Translations under genes and position numbers: made by a program | From: Ipomoea triloba | Lineage: Eukaryota > Streptophyta > Magnoliopsida > Solanales > Convolvulaceae | DNA: 64,000 nt | Direction of reading: 5' to 3' | Assembly: GCF_003576645.1 (NCBI RefSeq) | Contig: NC_044923.1 | Location: 15,270,003-15,334,002, forward strand | In this document: positions 45,241 through 57,509 of the stretch, piece after piece | Position numbering within the stretch: the first letter of the stretch is position 1 | Layout of the letters: each line of letters begins with the position of its first letter | Notes under the pieces: generated by a model | The model's database searches: none | Told to the model about the DNA's origin: nothing | What the model saw: only the letters and a program-made list of their open reading frames with translations

Positions 45241-45814
45241 TAAAAGCTCTACGGCGTCGGTTGTAGCTACAACCGACGCCGTTTGTTTTTAAAAAAAAAA
45301 AAACGTCGTCGGTTCTTTAGAAGAACCGACGTCGTTTTATATTTTAAAAAAAAATAAAAAACAAATAAAATATGTACGACGTCGGTTTGAAACAAACCGA
45401 CGTCGTATAGTTATCGTAATTTTTTAAAATTTATTTAACGTCGGTTTTTTAGTAAAATCGACATCGTAAATATTTGACGTCGGTTTTTTAAAAAACCGAC
45501 GTTATTTAGGCGACGTTAAATGTGTTTTCTGTAGTAGTGCATCCAAATTGTACAAAAGAGTACACTTTATGATCTCTAAGATCCTTAATGCTAACTATGC
45601 CTTAAGTAGAGATCTCTTAATGTTAGCATAATGCTAACTATATTCCATTACTAGTTTATAACTTAACTTAAACACTACCTCTAATGGCCAAGAGCTTGGA
45701 GTTGATACGTCTGTCAGTCCCACTCATCAAAATAGCCAAAAGATAGTTTCAGGCCCGTTCCTATCATTTTATAGGCCCAGGGCATAGCATAAAAAATGGG
45801 TCCTACATGAGATA

Positions 45815-45815
<1 letters not shown>

Positions 45816-45883
<68 letters not shown>
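45816..45883. repeat. (TA)n microsatellite
   Basis: About 34 TA units directly before the TIR element at 45884. Confidence 0.95.
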
Positions 45884-45885
<2 letters not shown>

Positions 45886-46169
45886 GCTGGATCCAATGAG
45901 ATCACCCTATAAGATGAGATCATGAGATTCCATCTCAGCCATCTAAAATATTGGAATGAATGGTTATGATTGATATTAGAATATAATTTATATTAGGACA
46001 TAATTAAAAGAAAAGGATAGAGTAGTAATTTGATTAGGATCTATAATAAAGGAAATTAATGGAAGATAATAATTCCCATATATTAAGGAATCCTAATCAA
46101 TCCTAATCATGGTAACCCAGTACAAGTTGTGTTTGGATTTTTGTCCGATTTTAACACACAAAACGTACG

Positions 46170-47270
46170 TCGGTAAGTATGTAATTAAATATTTTTTGCA
46201 TTTTTTTGTTTCGTACCGCAGGTGTGTGCGTTTATTGAGAACGGTGGGTGCATTTTCTGACGTATGATTTGTAGAAGCAGTGTGCATTGTAGTTGTTTTG
46301 TGCGTGCAAATTACTATGAATGCTAAAAATAGGGTTTTGCATGGGGCGTGTGTTGTTGTACATTCTGATAGGTATTTGTTAGTGTGGGCAAAAGAAAGGT
46401 TGGCACAATGTGCATAGGGCGGTTATGCAAAATGGTTAGGGGATTTGACGGTGTGTGCGTCCGTGATTGCTAGCGTGTGCAAACCTCTGGGTAATATGTG
46501 ATTGGGAGTTGTTATAAATATGCATAATACAGAATGCAATTTTTTGTGTGTCCATTGAGTTAAGCATGGGTGATTTCAAGGTTTGGTTTGTAGGTGTAAG
46601 CATTAATGGGTTTAGCGGGTGGTAAAATTCCATTTTTGACATTGTAGTAATGTGCGTTTCTTTAAGACGGTGTGAGCATTTGATCAATTAGGCGTGTGCA
46701 AAACCATGTGTACGCTTATCGGAACAGGTGCTTGCATATTACTGGCGTGTGTGCATTCTTGTTTCTGGAGTGTGCATTTCACTGTGCAAGAATGTGATGA
46801 TTGTGTGCTCTAGCTGAAATTATGTGTGCATTATACTGAACATATGTCCACAATACTGAAGTGGGCTGTCGTCTCTAGTGCGTCAACGCCCAGCTAATTG
46901 TGAGTATGACATAAAAAATTATTAAATGCATGAATCATGTTGTACGTTTTTTAGTATGCATACGACATACCCTATATGTATGCAAACACGTAAGCATTGT
47001 GCATATACGTCCATGAGTGTGTGCAAAAAAAATAATAGTAGTGTGTAATAATGTGGCCAAAGGCTATGAAGTTAGCCATACGACCCTAATTATAATAATA
47101 TGTACTTACTATCATGCATTTTGGCATAACAGTGCAATGTTTTATTTTTACATAGTAAAACGACTAAAACCTTCCTAATTATATACGTTTTTTAGTATGC
47201 ATATCATCTACCATTAGTGTGTGCAAATTCACAAACATGTGTGTGCATTTTGCTAATTAGCGGTTCACAT
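46170..47270 (+). repeat. Dispersed GTGTGCA motif array
   Basis: About ten GTGTGCA or TGTGTGCA words occur irregularly in 1.1 kb on the plus strand. From about 47450 the words appear as the reverse complement (TGCACAC, GCGCAC-type). The orientation switch is typical of subterminal repeats facing inwards from both ends of a DNA element. Confidence 0.6.
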
Positions 47271-48388
47271 TGTACTAAATAATAGGTGCGTGCTGCAATG
47301 CAGAAAACTGTGTGATAGTTAGTAATTGAAATACAAGATAAACTTAACATAAACAAATCTATATGGCAGATGTTGCTGAGTTTAATTTTTTTTTGCCCGA
47401 AATGCAGGACGAAACATGAACCAGGATAAACATGAACTATAAAACTAAAAAAAAAAAAATGCACACCAACAACTTCATTAAAGCAACACAAAATATAATT
47501 AACACAAAAAAAAAAGTTAAACAATATACGAGTCAGTTTAATGCATAGAAACATCTTTATTAAGACTAAATTAAAAAAAAAACATTGCATAAAAGTTAAT
47601 AATTAATACATAATTTCGCAAAATATTGAACAAAGATCATACGACCGTATTCTAATATCTAAAATATATGTGTAAAATATATCCCCTTGCATCCTCCTCA
47701 ATCAGATCATGATCAGGGACTTGATACACTATTGGAAACGACCTAGTAATGTTATAATAGGAGAGACAAAGTCTTCAGAATACGAACTATCTTGAACTAT
47801 GATTTGACAATCCCCAACACTGTTACCTGCATACACATACAAAGCATCTCAAACGCACAAATAAGACGTTACTTTAAAATCAATCAAACACAATGAACAT
47901 ACTATTCAGAATTTCTACTTGCACCGACGCTATGCCTCACATGCGCACATGCACCTCGAGGTGATGCTTTACAGTGAACCACTTTGAATGTAACTTAATA
48001 TCTGCAGGCAATGAAGTCTTATTGTTTGAAAATATATGATATGACTAAAATAGGCAAATAGGTATTAAATCTTCCTGTCGTAAAAATTCAGGCAATATAC
48101 CTCACAATGAGACTTCATACCTCACACTCACACACCTAAATATGCAAAAAAAAAAAAACAAAAACAAAAAAAAAAACACCAAACACAAACGACAGATCAC
48201 AAACGCACAGACCATCTCACATTTTAAAACTAAACAAACGCGACGCACAAACTGTATTGGCAAGTTGCATCAACCATTGTGCACCAACATACACCCATAT
48301 TAAAGACAAAACGTAAATCATTCTTGTATCCTCAAGAAACCCGAACCACAGCCTAATTAACTAACAACCCTACAAACAAAACCCCCTC

Positions 48389-50033
48389 TGATAAGTGCAA
48401 AAGATGCTACATTTATAGGGTCGTTCTCGGGTCACATTGCACGTACTTGCTAGCTTTTGTGATTGATTTGAGCATGAATTGCGTTAAAATGCTTGTTAGT
48501 GCCATTGGGCCCTAGTCCACACGTGTTTGATCATTTTGTAGGTAAAACGTTGTGCAAAGAGGTGAAAAAGGCATGGATTTCAGAGAATTATTTACGAGCC
48601 AAAGTTGGAAGCGAAGGACAGGCTCGGACGCGCCTTGGACGCGCGTCCATCCAGGCGTCCACGTCCTAGATCATCAAGGTTCGAAGTAGCCCCTTGCGGA
48701 CGCCTGGTGGACGCAACCCGGACGCCCGCGTCCGAAAATTGGCTTGCAGAAGTTTGAGATGTCTGCTTTGGACGCGGACCAGACGCCCCACGTCCGAAAA
48801 TCACCTCTCTGAAGTTGCAATGTCTGCTTAGGACGCACAGCGGACGCGGGCCGGACGCCCGCGTCCGATTCTGAGATCTCTCCGAAGTTTCGAAACCGCG
48901 CACAGAATCCCGCTGGACGCGCAACGGACGCGCGTCCAGTCGGGCGTCCACTACGTCTTATTTTGGCGGTTGGCGGAATTGGGGCATTTTCCAGGGGGAT
49001 CCCATTTATTTTTTCAGATTAGTCTAGTCTAAAATTTCTCTCTCTAGAATTAGGTTGAAATTCTCTCCCAATTCCACTTCAATTCCATTCACATTTCATT
49101 CCTAGTAGCTAGATTTGGAGAAGATTGTGGACATCAACTTGCAATTGATCAAGATTTGTAGAAGAATTTCATTTACAATCAAGTAATCTTTCAATTTCCT
49201 CTCTTGTTCTTCAATTTTTAGTTTGTGAATTGAGCTGTGATTTGCTTTGTTGATTTGAATTGTGCTTTGATTTGTGTTTAGATTTCAATCCTTATAGCTT
49301 AGATTTGTTTAATTGCTTTGATGATGCTTAGTTTAGAGATGTGTGGCTAGTTACCTAGTGGATTAGGACTAGTTGAACATGAATGTTGTTCTTGAGCTCT
49401 TATGTCTTAAATCTAGGGTAGAATGATGCTTTTTGGATATCTTGATAGCGGTTGGGGTGTTTGTATGATCTCTACTCCGATTAGGCCAATCGGACTTGAG
49501 AGTTAGTGTAGCTTGCTTTCACCTATGAGAATAGGGAATGCTTGAGACCTCACCAACCTCTTTTCCTTCTCACCTTTGAGAAAAGGGAGTAGGAAGGCAA
49601 GAGGCACATAACGTGTTTGTCATAATGCCTCTTCTAGCCTAAGGTTCACAAGTATGACTTTATGGTCTAAGAAGTGAGTCCATTGACCACGAGAGTGGCG
49701 GTGGTGTTAGTGACCTTGTCTCATGTTAGTCCCTTGAGCGTTTTCAAACCCCTAGTACCTTAGCAAATCAAGAGTTGCATGTATGCTAGACTAGTCCGAA
49801 TCCTCCCTTCCAATACTTGTTTACAACACCTTTTGTTTTAGTGTTTGAGATATTCTTAGAATGACCTACACAAACCTTTCGATAGGACTAGCTTTTGAAA
49901 CCTAGTAACTCTTGTGTCTAATTCCTTGTCTACCAAATCCTTTTCTACCATTCCTTGAGACGATACTCGGGAACTTCTTCCCGTTTTATTCACCTACACT
50001 CTTTCCACCTCCCGCTAAAAATACAACTCATCA
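48389..50033 (+). mobile_element. Solo LTR, Athila-like (family C)
   Basis: 1,645 bp, TGATAAGTGC...CTCATCA, flanked by a perfect 5-bp duplication CCCTC (48384-48388 and 50034-50038). The start and overall plan match families A and B. A CG-rich array of GGACGC/GCGTCC palindromes lies at 48627-48950, followed by GGCGGTTGGCGGAATT. No internal region is present. Confidence 0.92.
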
Positions 50034-50192
50034 CCCTCCCTAACTAAACCCTAACTAACAAACCTACGAATCACACCCCCTCCCTCGGCCGGAACCCCGA
50101 ACCAGAAAACCCACCCCCGCCGCCAACCATAACCCCAAAAAAAGGGGGAAAAATAACCCAAAAAACCCCAAAACCCCAAAAACACAAAAAAA

Positions 50193-50234
<42 letters not shown>

Positions 50235-50284
50235 GAAAAAACAAAAACAATAATGGGAAAGTAAAAAACGAAGACGCAGCATAC

Positions 50285-50404
50285 CTTGTACACCACCGGC
50301 GGCTGCATTCTTCCGTCGTTTGGATCGTCAAACGGCAGAAACATCCATGGTCTCTTTGGATTTTGAATAGAGAAATTAGACCGTGAGTTTGGAAACGGGA
50401 ACAT
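50285..50404 (-). CDS. Possible first exon within the TIR element
   Basis: ATG 50404 reads MFPFPNSRSNFSIQNPKRPW and DDPNDGRMQPPVVYK, ending at a good donor CAAG|GTATGC (50285/50284), 220 bp inside the right TIR. The frame beyond is Tyr/Ile simple repeat and not coding. No downstream exon or protein family was recognised, so it may be a captured exon or chance. Confidence 0.3.
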
Positions 50405-50627
50405 ACAAATGGTTAAAGAAATCTACAGTGAGAAAATCACGCTTAAGCCAAATAAATAAAGATGCACAAATTAATTTATTTACAAAAATATCCCCTTGAT
50501 TAAAATCTATGCTTTTGGACTAAAAAGATATAAAAGAAATCTAGACCATTGAATTAAAATATTAAATGGTTAGGATGTGATCTCATGATCTCATCTAATT
50601 AGGGTGGTCTCATTGGATCCAAAACCA

Positions 50628-50631
<4 letters not shown>

Positions 50632-50659
<28 letters not shown>

Positions 50660-51020
50660 AACTATTTTGCATACATAATAATAATAATGAAAACAACTCT
50701 AGATGCTTTCATTAGTTACGAATGAATTTTTCTTTGTTGGCTTAAAAAATACAAAATATTCAATAATTGCATATATATGTGTCTTCATAAATAAAGAACT
50801 ATAGTTTATAAAAACGAATAGACAATTTAAAACGAAATAAGCTTATAAACGTTATTATAATAAATAATAAAGTATTTATTAATAAAAAATAAAATACACA
50901 ACTTACAAATACGAGTAGATCGAGCATGAAATCTTAATTACCGGGAGCAATAAATTAAAATATTTTAAAACGTGATAAATGATATCATAACAAAATATGA
51001 AACATGATTATTAATAGGAT
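50632..51020. other. AT-rich spacer with (TG)n
   Basis: (TG)n at 50634-50660. Nothing else recognised. Confidence 0.5.
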
Positions 51021-51024
51021 AAAG

Positions 51025-51625
51025 GCTCTGTTTGGCAGAGCTTATAACTTATTTTAAGCTACTAATAAGTTATAAGCTCTATTTGGTAATGTTCTTAAAA
51101 TAAGCTAGTAGCTTAAAATAAGAGTTTATTTTTGAACGCTACCTAAGGTAGCGTTTCAAAATAAGCTAGTAGCTTCCTAACCTTTTTTTCATCTTTAACC
51201 TTATTATTTTAAAGAAATGACATCATTTACCCGTTCACAATTAAAACCTTTTTGACTTTTTCTCTTTAATATGTTTGGTTGTAATTTCAATTTGACATTT
51301 GTGTTTTAACATTGATTTTTGTATGAACTAATCTTATGAATTATAAACATTTTGTTTTACTTTATATGTTTTCAAATATATGTTCTTACTTTATATTTTA
51401 TTAAAATATATTGATTTCACTATTTTATATTTTAATATATAAACAAACCTATTTAAATTTAAAACTATTTAAATTATATGAAGATGTCCTTTTTAGTTTT
51501 TTTACATTTATCAGCTTATCAAAAAGCTAATTTTACCAAACACTTTTAAGCATAACAACTCTTCAGATTTCAGCTTCGAGCTTATAGCTTTTCAGTTTTC
51601 AGCTACTTTTCAGCTTTCAGCTACC
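51025..51625. mobile_element. hAT-like MITE remnant
   Basis: GGCTCTGTTTGGCAGAGCTT at the left and repeats of TTTTCAGCTACTTTTCAGC at the right, with TTTTACCAAACACTTTTAAG inside, are typical of hAT-type MITEs. The right end is not precise. Confidence 0.45.
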
Positions 51626-51629
51626 TTTT

Positions 51630-52465
51630 CAGCAAGGTTTGCAAAAAATAGCCAAAATAGTTCAAATAGAAAACACATCATAAATCGCGCATATTCTCTA
51701 TTGATATCATATTTATAGATACTTTATCTTTTAGTTAGATCAATTTCAAGTTTTTTTTTTAGATTAATATGAATACAATGACGCATAATATAAATTCTAA
51801 ACTACATTGACTAGATAATTCATATTAAAAAAAATTATCTTTTAAAATTATTTCATAACTAAATCACAAAATATATTACATATACGTAAATCATTATAAA
51901 GTTTACAAAATAACACATGTTCTAAATATTAGTAAATTTCTCAAATAGGAATAGTAGATTCAAAATTTGATATGAATCACAAATCAATCTATACTATAAA
52001 TCTCACTATAATTATAGAAATGTAAAAGAATCACATAGTTAAAACTCAAAAAATACAATTAGGAATAGAAATAAATTTCATACATTATAATTTGAATACT
52101 ATATAATATTTCTAAATTCATCTTCTAAAGAGTACGTAGGAAAAATTAAATTTCATAAGTTATAATTTTAATACTAATATCCCTAAATTCGTCTTGGTAG
52201 GAAAAATATAAAGTAATCTAAATTAAAGTATAAAAATAAATATATATGCAGCCATGGAAGTTTGAAAATTTTAAAGTATAAAAATAAACATATATGCAGC
52301 CATGGGAGTTTGGAAAATTTAAAGTATAAAAATAAGGGTGTTACTATTTTTACCACCTATGTTGCAAATAACATTGAGATTCACAAAAGATTACAAATTT
52401 CAATAACTTTATAGGTGGTATAAATAGCAATAAGGGTATAGATATGGCTATTTACACCACCATGA
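51630..52465. other. AT-rich non-coding DNA
   Basis: No gene. A 52-bp near-direct duplication (TATATGCAGCCATGG twice) is at 52240-52330, echoed at 53715. Motifs CACCACCTA and TAGGTGGT at 52350 and 52435 recur at 53640-53690. Confidence 0.5.
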
Positions 52466-52469
52466 TCAA

Positions 52470-52843
52470 CTGTATTAATTACACACAAAAAAAAAAAAAA
52501 AGGTGTTGGAATTAGAGTTTTTTTAAAAAAAAATTGTATTGAAATGGAATGAATATTATTTTAACTAAATTAATTGATAAACAATTTAAAATTTTAAAAA
52601 CAAAATATATATATATATATAACAAAACAAAACAAAACAGAGCAACCCTCGCCGGAGGGGTTGCTCTGTTTTTGTTTTTTGTTTTTTTTTTTAAATTTTT
52701 TTTTTCAATTTTTAAATAGTTACTATATTTAATTTAATTAAATTAAAATATTATTTCGAATTTTAATACCTTTTTTAAAAAAAAAAATTCTAATTTCAAT
52801 ACCTACTTTTTTGTGTAATTAAATTTCTTAGTCAACATTGTTA
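52470..52843. mobile_element. Foldback element with GC-rich hairpin core
   Basis: AT-rich arms (TTAATTACACA...GGTGTTGGAATTAGA and its diverged complement) surround a perfect core hairpin AGAGCAACCCTC-GCCG-GAGGGGTTGCTCT at 52638-52667. There is no ORF. Confidence 0.7.
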
Positions 52844-52852
52844 TTTGTGATT

Positions 52853-53469
52853 AGAATTAATACTCCAAATAGTTCTCTGACTATTGGGGTAGTACTCCTT
52901 TTAGTCCTCGACTTTAAAATCGACCAAAACACATACCTTAACTTTCATTTTTGACCATAAACAGTCCTCCGTTAAGATTTCTGTTAAATGGATGTTAAAT
53001 TTAAGGGTATTATCGTCAAATTAAAGCATATGAAACCAGGACTGTTGCCAAGGACCTTGTGGTCCAGTGGCATCAAACCCTTCCCTTTATATGGGAGGTG
53101 GTGGGTTCGAGCCTCAGTGTAGTCAATACTGACTCTTGTGCTTCAATAAGTTGAGAAAGTAGTTATGAATAGATACTGCATTCTAATAGAGTTAGTAGTA
53201 TTCAAAAAAATAATAATAATAAGGACCACACACGGTCACAAAGTGTCTCACCAAGCAAACCCATGTCCACCGGGGGAGGGAAACTTGCCGGAGACAATAA
53301 ATAGCACTGAAAAACACAACTTAAACTACCAGAGCACTAAGATTTCTTGTCGCTAAATTAAAGCAAAACAATGTTGAGACATTATTTAATAAACTGCCCA
53401 AAGCTTCTACAAACGTGAGATGATGCGAAGGCTTCTACATAAGTCAGAGGACCATTTGGGTATTAACTC
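52853..53469. mobile_element. Mutator-like MITE carrying a SINE
   Basis: The ends are GAATTAATACTCCAAATAGT and, reversed, GAGTTAATACCCAAATGGTC. The flanks TTGTGATTA (52844-52852) and TTATGATTA (53470-53478) are a 9-bp duplication with one difference. A SINE interrupts it at 53047. Confidence 0.75.
53047..53215 (+). repeat. tRNA-derived SINE copy 2
   Basis: The A-box region is CTTGTGGTCCAGTGGCAT and the B box GGTTCGAGCC at 53104, in a sequence nearly identical to copy 1 at 27668. The tail ends in (AAT)n. Confidence 0.8.
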
Positions 53470-53479
53470 TTATGATTAT

Positions 53480-54440
53480 TATACTATCACAATTTGAAAT
53501 AATAATAAAAATAAATATTTTAAATATTTAATTACAAAATATTAAAGGCAAAATTATTATACTATCACAATTAGAAATATAAATAAATAATAAATATTAA
53601 ATATTTTAAATAGAAAACATAATGTTTGACCAACTTTAATGAAGGTGGTGCAAATAGCAAATTTTATTTACACCACCTATAGAATTTTGGGTGGTACAAA
53701 TAGAATTACCCAAATAAACATATATGCAGCCATGGGCGTTCGGAAATTTTAAAGTATAAAAATTGAAATATATGCTACCATGGGAGTTTAACCCCTTAAC
53801 TTCTATATTTAGAACTATAAGTCCAACCAACTAAGCTAAATCAAATTTGTTTGATTTGAATGTACCTTAAATACTTATACCTAAAATCTACAGTATATAT
53901 ATAAAAGGTGGTAGACTAGGGTGGTGGACCCCTTTCAAGTGTGGGCCCTGGGCGAGGGCCCATCTCGCCCTTGCCCAGGGCCGGGCTTGGATAGTTTAGT
54001 CATAGAAGCATTCCAACAACTTAGACAATATAAACTAAAACTCTAAGTCCATATTTAGAATTTTAAATATACACCATAACTTTCCAAATAATCGCAAGGT
54101 CCACCTCAAAATGAACTAAACATTATGAGTCTTACTTTTATGTCTTGCAAAATTGTCTTGAGCCTTACAAACTAAATGGCTCTGGATCAATTTTGAAGAA
54201 ACTAAAGACTCTATTAAATGCTAAATGTTTTAATAAACTCCTTAATATTGTTATAACATTTTCATAAATATGTTGCACAACCAAATGTTCAATAATTTGA
54301 ACTTATGACTTTATATATGAACAAATACAAGATTAATACTTGTGGAATCTTTAGTGGAGCATCTTAATGCCCTTTTTTCTAAATGATCACTCCCACTGAT
54401 TAAGATATTCTTCAGCAGAATTAATGATATACGTATTCAC
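53480..54440. other. AT-rich non-coding DNA
   Basis: No gene recognised. An inverted GC-rich phrase (GGGCGAGGGCCC and GGGCAAGGGCGAG) lies at 53950-53990. Confidence 0.5.
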
Positions 54441-54444
54441 AATT

Positions 54445-54592
54445 GATTTGACCAACTAAATAATGAAGATGTAGCTCTCCACCATTAGTTGAGCATACTA
54501 AATAATCAATATTTTGTTGATTTGACCAACTAAATAATGAAGATGTAACTCTCCACCATTAGTTGAGCATACTAAATAATCAATATTATAGT
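54445..54592. repeat. 74-bp tandem duplication
   Basis: Two copies starting GATTTGACCAACTAAATAAT at 54445 and 54519, with a single difference in the middle (GTAGCTC against GTAACTC). A very recent duplication. Confidence 0.95.
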
Positions 54593-54659
54593 TTTTTTAT
54601 AATACTATTGACTCTGTTACAATGTAGTATCGTATCTATTTATACATATTTTCTCAAAC

Positions 54660-54722
54660 ATGTGGCCTCTCACTTGGGAGAGCCACAGCTATGCCGCTTG
54701 ACCACAAGGTCTTTGGCCCCCA
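54660..54722 (-). repeat. tRNA-derived SINE fragment, minus strand
   Basis: The minus strand reads GGCCAAAGACCTTGTGGTCA, the start of the SINE family seen at 27668, 53047 and 59056. The B box is degenerate. Confidence 0.6.
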
Positions 54723-54729
54723 CCATAGT

Positions 54730-56175
54730 TGGATATACTAAAAATAATAAAATAACTTTCCAAAACCAAGTTAGAATTTGGCTAGAAAAGATACATTTTA
54801 TTCTTGGAATCCAAACAATATATATATCATATATATCACATAACTTACTATAGTTAGTCCAACGAACCGAGCAAGATTCATGAAACAATTAATAAAAGTG
54901 GTTAAATTGGGAAGTAACTAAATACACGTTCTGTCAATGCAAACTATGAAACTTAGAATTATAATTGAACTAGCAAGATTTATATATTATAAGAGATTGT
55001 GATAAAATTATTATCTAGTGGGTTGAGGGATTTATTGACATAAAACTTGCATGTGGGCTAAAGTTCTAATTTTATTAAATCCAATTAAAACCCTTATGAT
55101 AATATTTTATTTCAATTACTAAATAGACAAAAGAATTTAGAGACATAAAACTTGCCTGTGTGCGAAAGTTTTAATTCAATTAGATTCAACTGAAATTTTA
55201 TTATGAAACAATTATCAAATGAGTTGAAGAATCAAGTGACATAAAACTTGTCTGTAGGCTATAGTTTTATTTAATAAGATTCATTACAACTATTATGATA
55301 AAACTTAAGAAATCATGTTCTTTTTCTTAATCCATGTGGGTAAACTAAGAAATATGATCTAAAATTTGCATCATAAAATTAAACCTCATGATAGAGATGT
55401 AAATTATTTACAAATAATCATAAAGTAAATAAATTTATTGATTTCTATCATCACTGATAAAACTACTAAACTACATTCCGATACATAATTGTCAATGGGC
55501 TAAATTATGATCATAGTCCAGTATTTAATCATAATTAATCATACAAATATAACGAAATTGCATGTAGGCTAAATTTCATCATATTACATACAATTAATCA
55601 CAAATGATATGTCTAAAACTTGATGTGATCAAGATAAACCGCTCAAAATATAATTTTAATTAATTAAGGATGTTGTGGCTACTCCCCAACCAAATTAAAA
55701 TTATAAGATCATTAGACAATTATCAATTCATTGCCTAAACTTTATGTGATTGAAGCTTAAGAAAAATCAATAAATTAAAGACGTTGTGACTATTCTTTAC
55801 TGAACTGAAATCAAATCACATTGACAATGAATACTTAAAATTTTAACGAACAGATTATACTAGATCGTGATGGGAATATCCAAATATACGATATTTAAGG
55901 GGACTAGTGGCACAAGATGTTCTTAAGTCATGGCCATGAAACTACTATGCCTCCTCAATTCATATACACTTATGTATAACTATTTAGGGGTATAAACCTA
56001 AAAATTGTAAGGTATATACCAGAAACTGTATGGTTCACCTATGGATACAAGCTTAAAATGGTAAACTAAATTAACGGATTAAATGTGCCTAAATTCAGAC
56101 ACTACCGCAACTAATGTTTATGCATAAGTTCAACTTAATTAGGAACTAATATAATTTCATCTTAAATTTGTGCAT
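54730..56175. other. AT-rich non-coding DNA with a recurring phrase
   Basis: GACATAAAACTTGCATGTGG and close variants recur at about 55037, 55142 and 55238, and a weaker one at 55555. Each is followed by GGCTAAAGTTTTAATT-like sequence. This may be a decayed tandem repeat of ~100 bp. No gene. Confidence 0.45.
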
Positions 56176-56472
56176 TGCTAAAGACCACTGTTGCAAAAAT
56201 CCCCGTCTAGGCACCCGCCTAGGCGCTAGGCGCTCCTAGACCGAGGTGAATTGTTCCCTAGGCGTCCGCCTAGGTGGCCGACTGCATAGGAGGCCGCCAA
56301 GCGCCTAACTCGGCCGACAAGGCCGAGTTGGCGGCCGATTGGGCGAATTTGGCCGAGTTAACTCGCCCAACTCGGTAGAGTTAGCCAAGTTAACTCGAGC
56401 GAGTCAATCTTGTTAATTTTATTATTATATTTATATATATTTAAATTTATTTATTTATATAAGTAAGAGAAG

Positions 56473-56584
<112 letters not shown>

Positions 56585-56593
56585 CACACACAC

Positions 56594-57171
56594 NNNNNNN
56601 NNNNNNNNNNNNNNNNNNNNNNNNNNNNNNNNNNNNNNNNNNNNNNNNNNNNNNNNNNNNNNNNNNNNNNNNNNNNNNNNNNNNNNNNNNNNNNNNNNNN
56701 NNNNNNNNNNNNNNNNNNNNNNNNNNNNNNNNNNNNNNNNNNNNNNNNNNNNNNNNNNNNNNNNNNNNNNNNNNNNNNNNNNNNNNNNNNNNNNNNNNNN
56801 NNNNNNNNNNNNNNNNNNNNNNNNNNNNNNNNNNNNNNNNNNNNNNNNNNNNNNNNNNNNNNNNNNNNNNNNNNNNNNNNNNNNNNNNNNNNNNNNNNNN
56901 NNNNNNNNNNNNNNNNNNNNNNNNNNNNNNNNNNNNNNNNNNNNNNNNNNNNNNNNNNNNNNNNNNNNNNNNNNNNNNNNNNNNNNNNNNNNNNNNNNNN
57001 NNNNNNNNNNNNNNNNNNNNNNNNNNNNNNNNNNNNNNNNNNNNNNNNNNNNNNNNNNNNNNNNNNNNNNNNNNNNNNNNNNNNNNNNNNNNNNNNNNNN
57101 NNNNNNNNNNNNNNNNNNNNNNNNNNNNNNNNNNNNNNNNNNNNNNNNNNNNNNNNNNNNNNNNNNNNNNN
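56594..57171. other. Assembly gap (578 N)
   Basis: Unknown sequence between two AT-repeat tracts. Confidence 0.99.
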
Positions 57172-57271
57172 AATAATAGTAGGACCAAAAATGAAAATGA
57201 CTCCATGAATATGTATTCATATTCATGTGTACACAATACACAGTGTGCAGTGTATATACATCAAAAAAAAG

Positions 57272-57386
<115 letters not shown>

Positions 57387-57509
57387 CATGCACCCACACA
57401 CATGAATTAATTTTTTGTTTTTATAGGTCGTCGCCTAGACCACTTAGGCGCTAGGCGCTAGTCTACTGCCCGACTAGCGCTTAGCGCCTACTGCAACCAT
57501 GCTAAAGAC

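Larger units (their letters stand above)
43220..45539. mobile_element. Non-autonomous CACTA (En/Spm) transposon
   Basis: The ends are CACTACGACAGAAAACACCT and, reversed, CACTACTACAGAAAACACAT, flanked by a perfect 3-bp duplication CAT (43217-43219 and 45540-45542). Length is 2,320 bp. Subterminal arrays of ACGTCGGTT/AACCGACGT palindromes sit at both ends, as CACTA transposase binding needs. No transposase is encoded. The intact ends and duplication suggest recent movement by an autonomous relative. Confidence 0.95.
45884..50626. mobile_element. 4.7-kb TIR element inserted in a TA repeat
   Basis: The ends are GGGCTGGATCCAATGAGATC and, reversed, GGTTTTGGATCCAATGAGAC, both continuing into GATGAGATCATGAGAT. 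Flanks are TA/TG repeats, so the duplication is unreadable. Without the solo LTR (48389-50033) it is about 3.1 kb. The interior is non-coding apart from one possible exon at the right end. No transposase is recognised. Confidence 0.75.

Noticed and set aside
44904..45243. Gly/Arg- and Pro-rich ORFs on both strands
   Set aside because: GC-rich low-complexity sequence lacks stops in many frames; no start context or family match.
48592..48951. 119-codon minus-strand Arg/Ser-rich ORF
   Set aside because: Lies wholly in the palindrome array of a solo LTR; the repeats explain the open frame.
50051..50331. Ile/Tyr/Phe-rich ORFs
   Set aside because: Reading of an (AAT)n repeat and adjacent low-complexity DNA; only the first 40 codons from 50404 are kept as a weak exon candidate.
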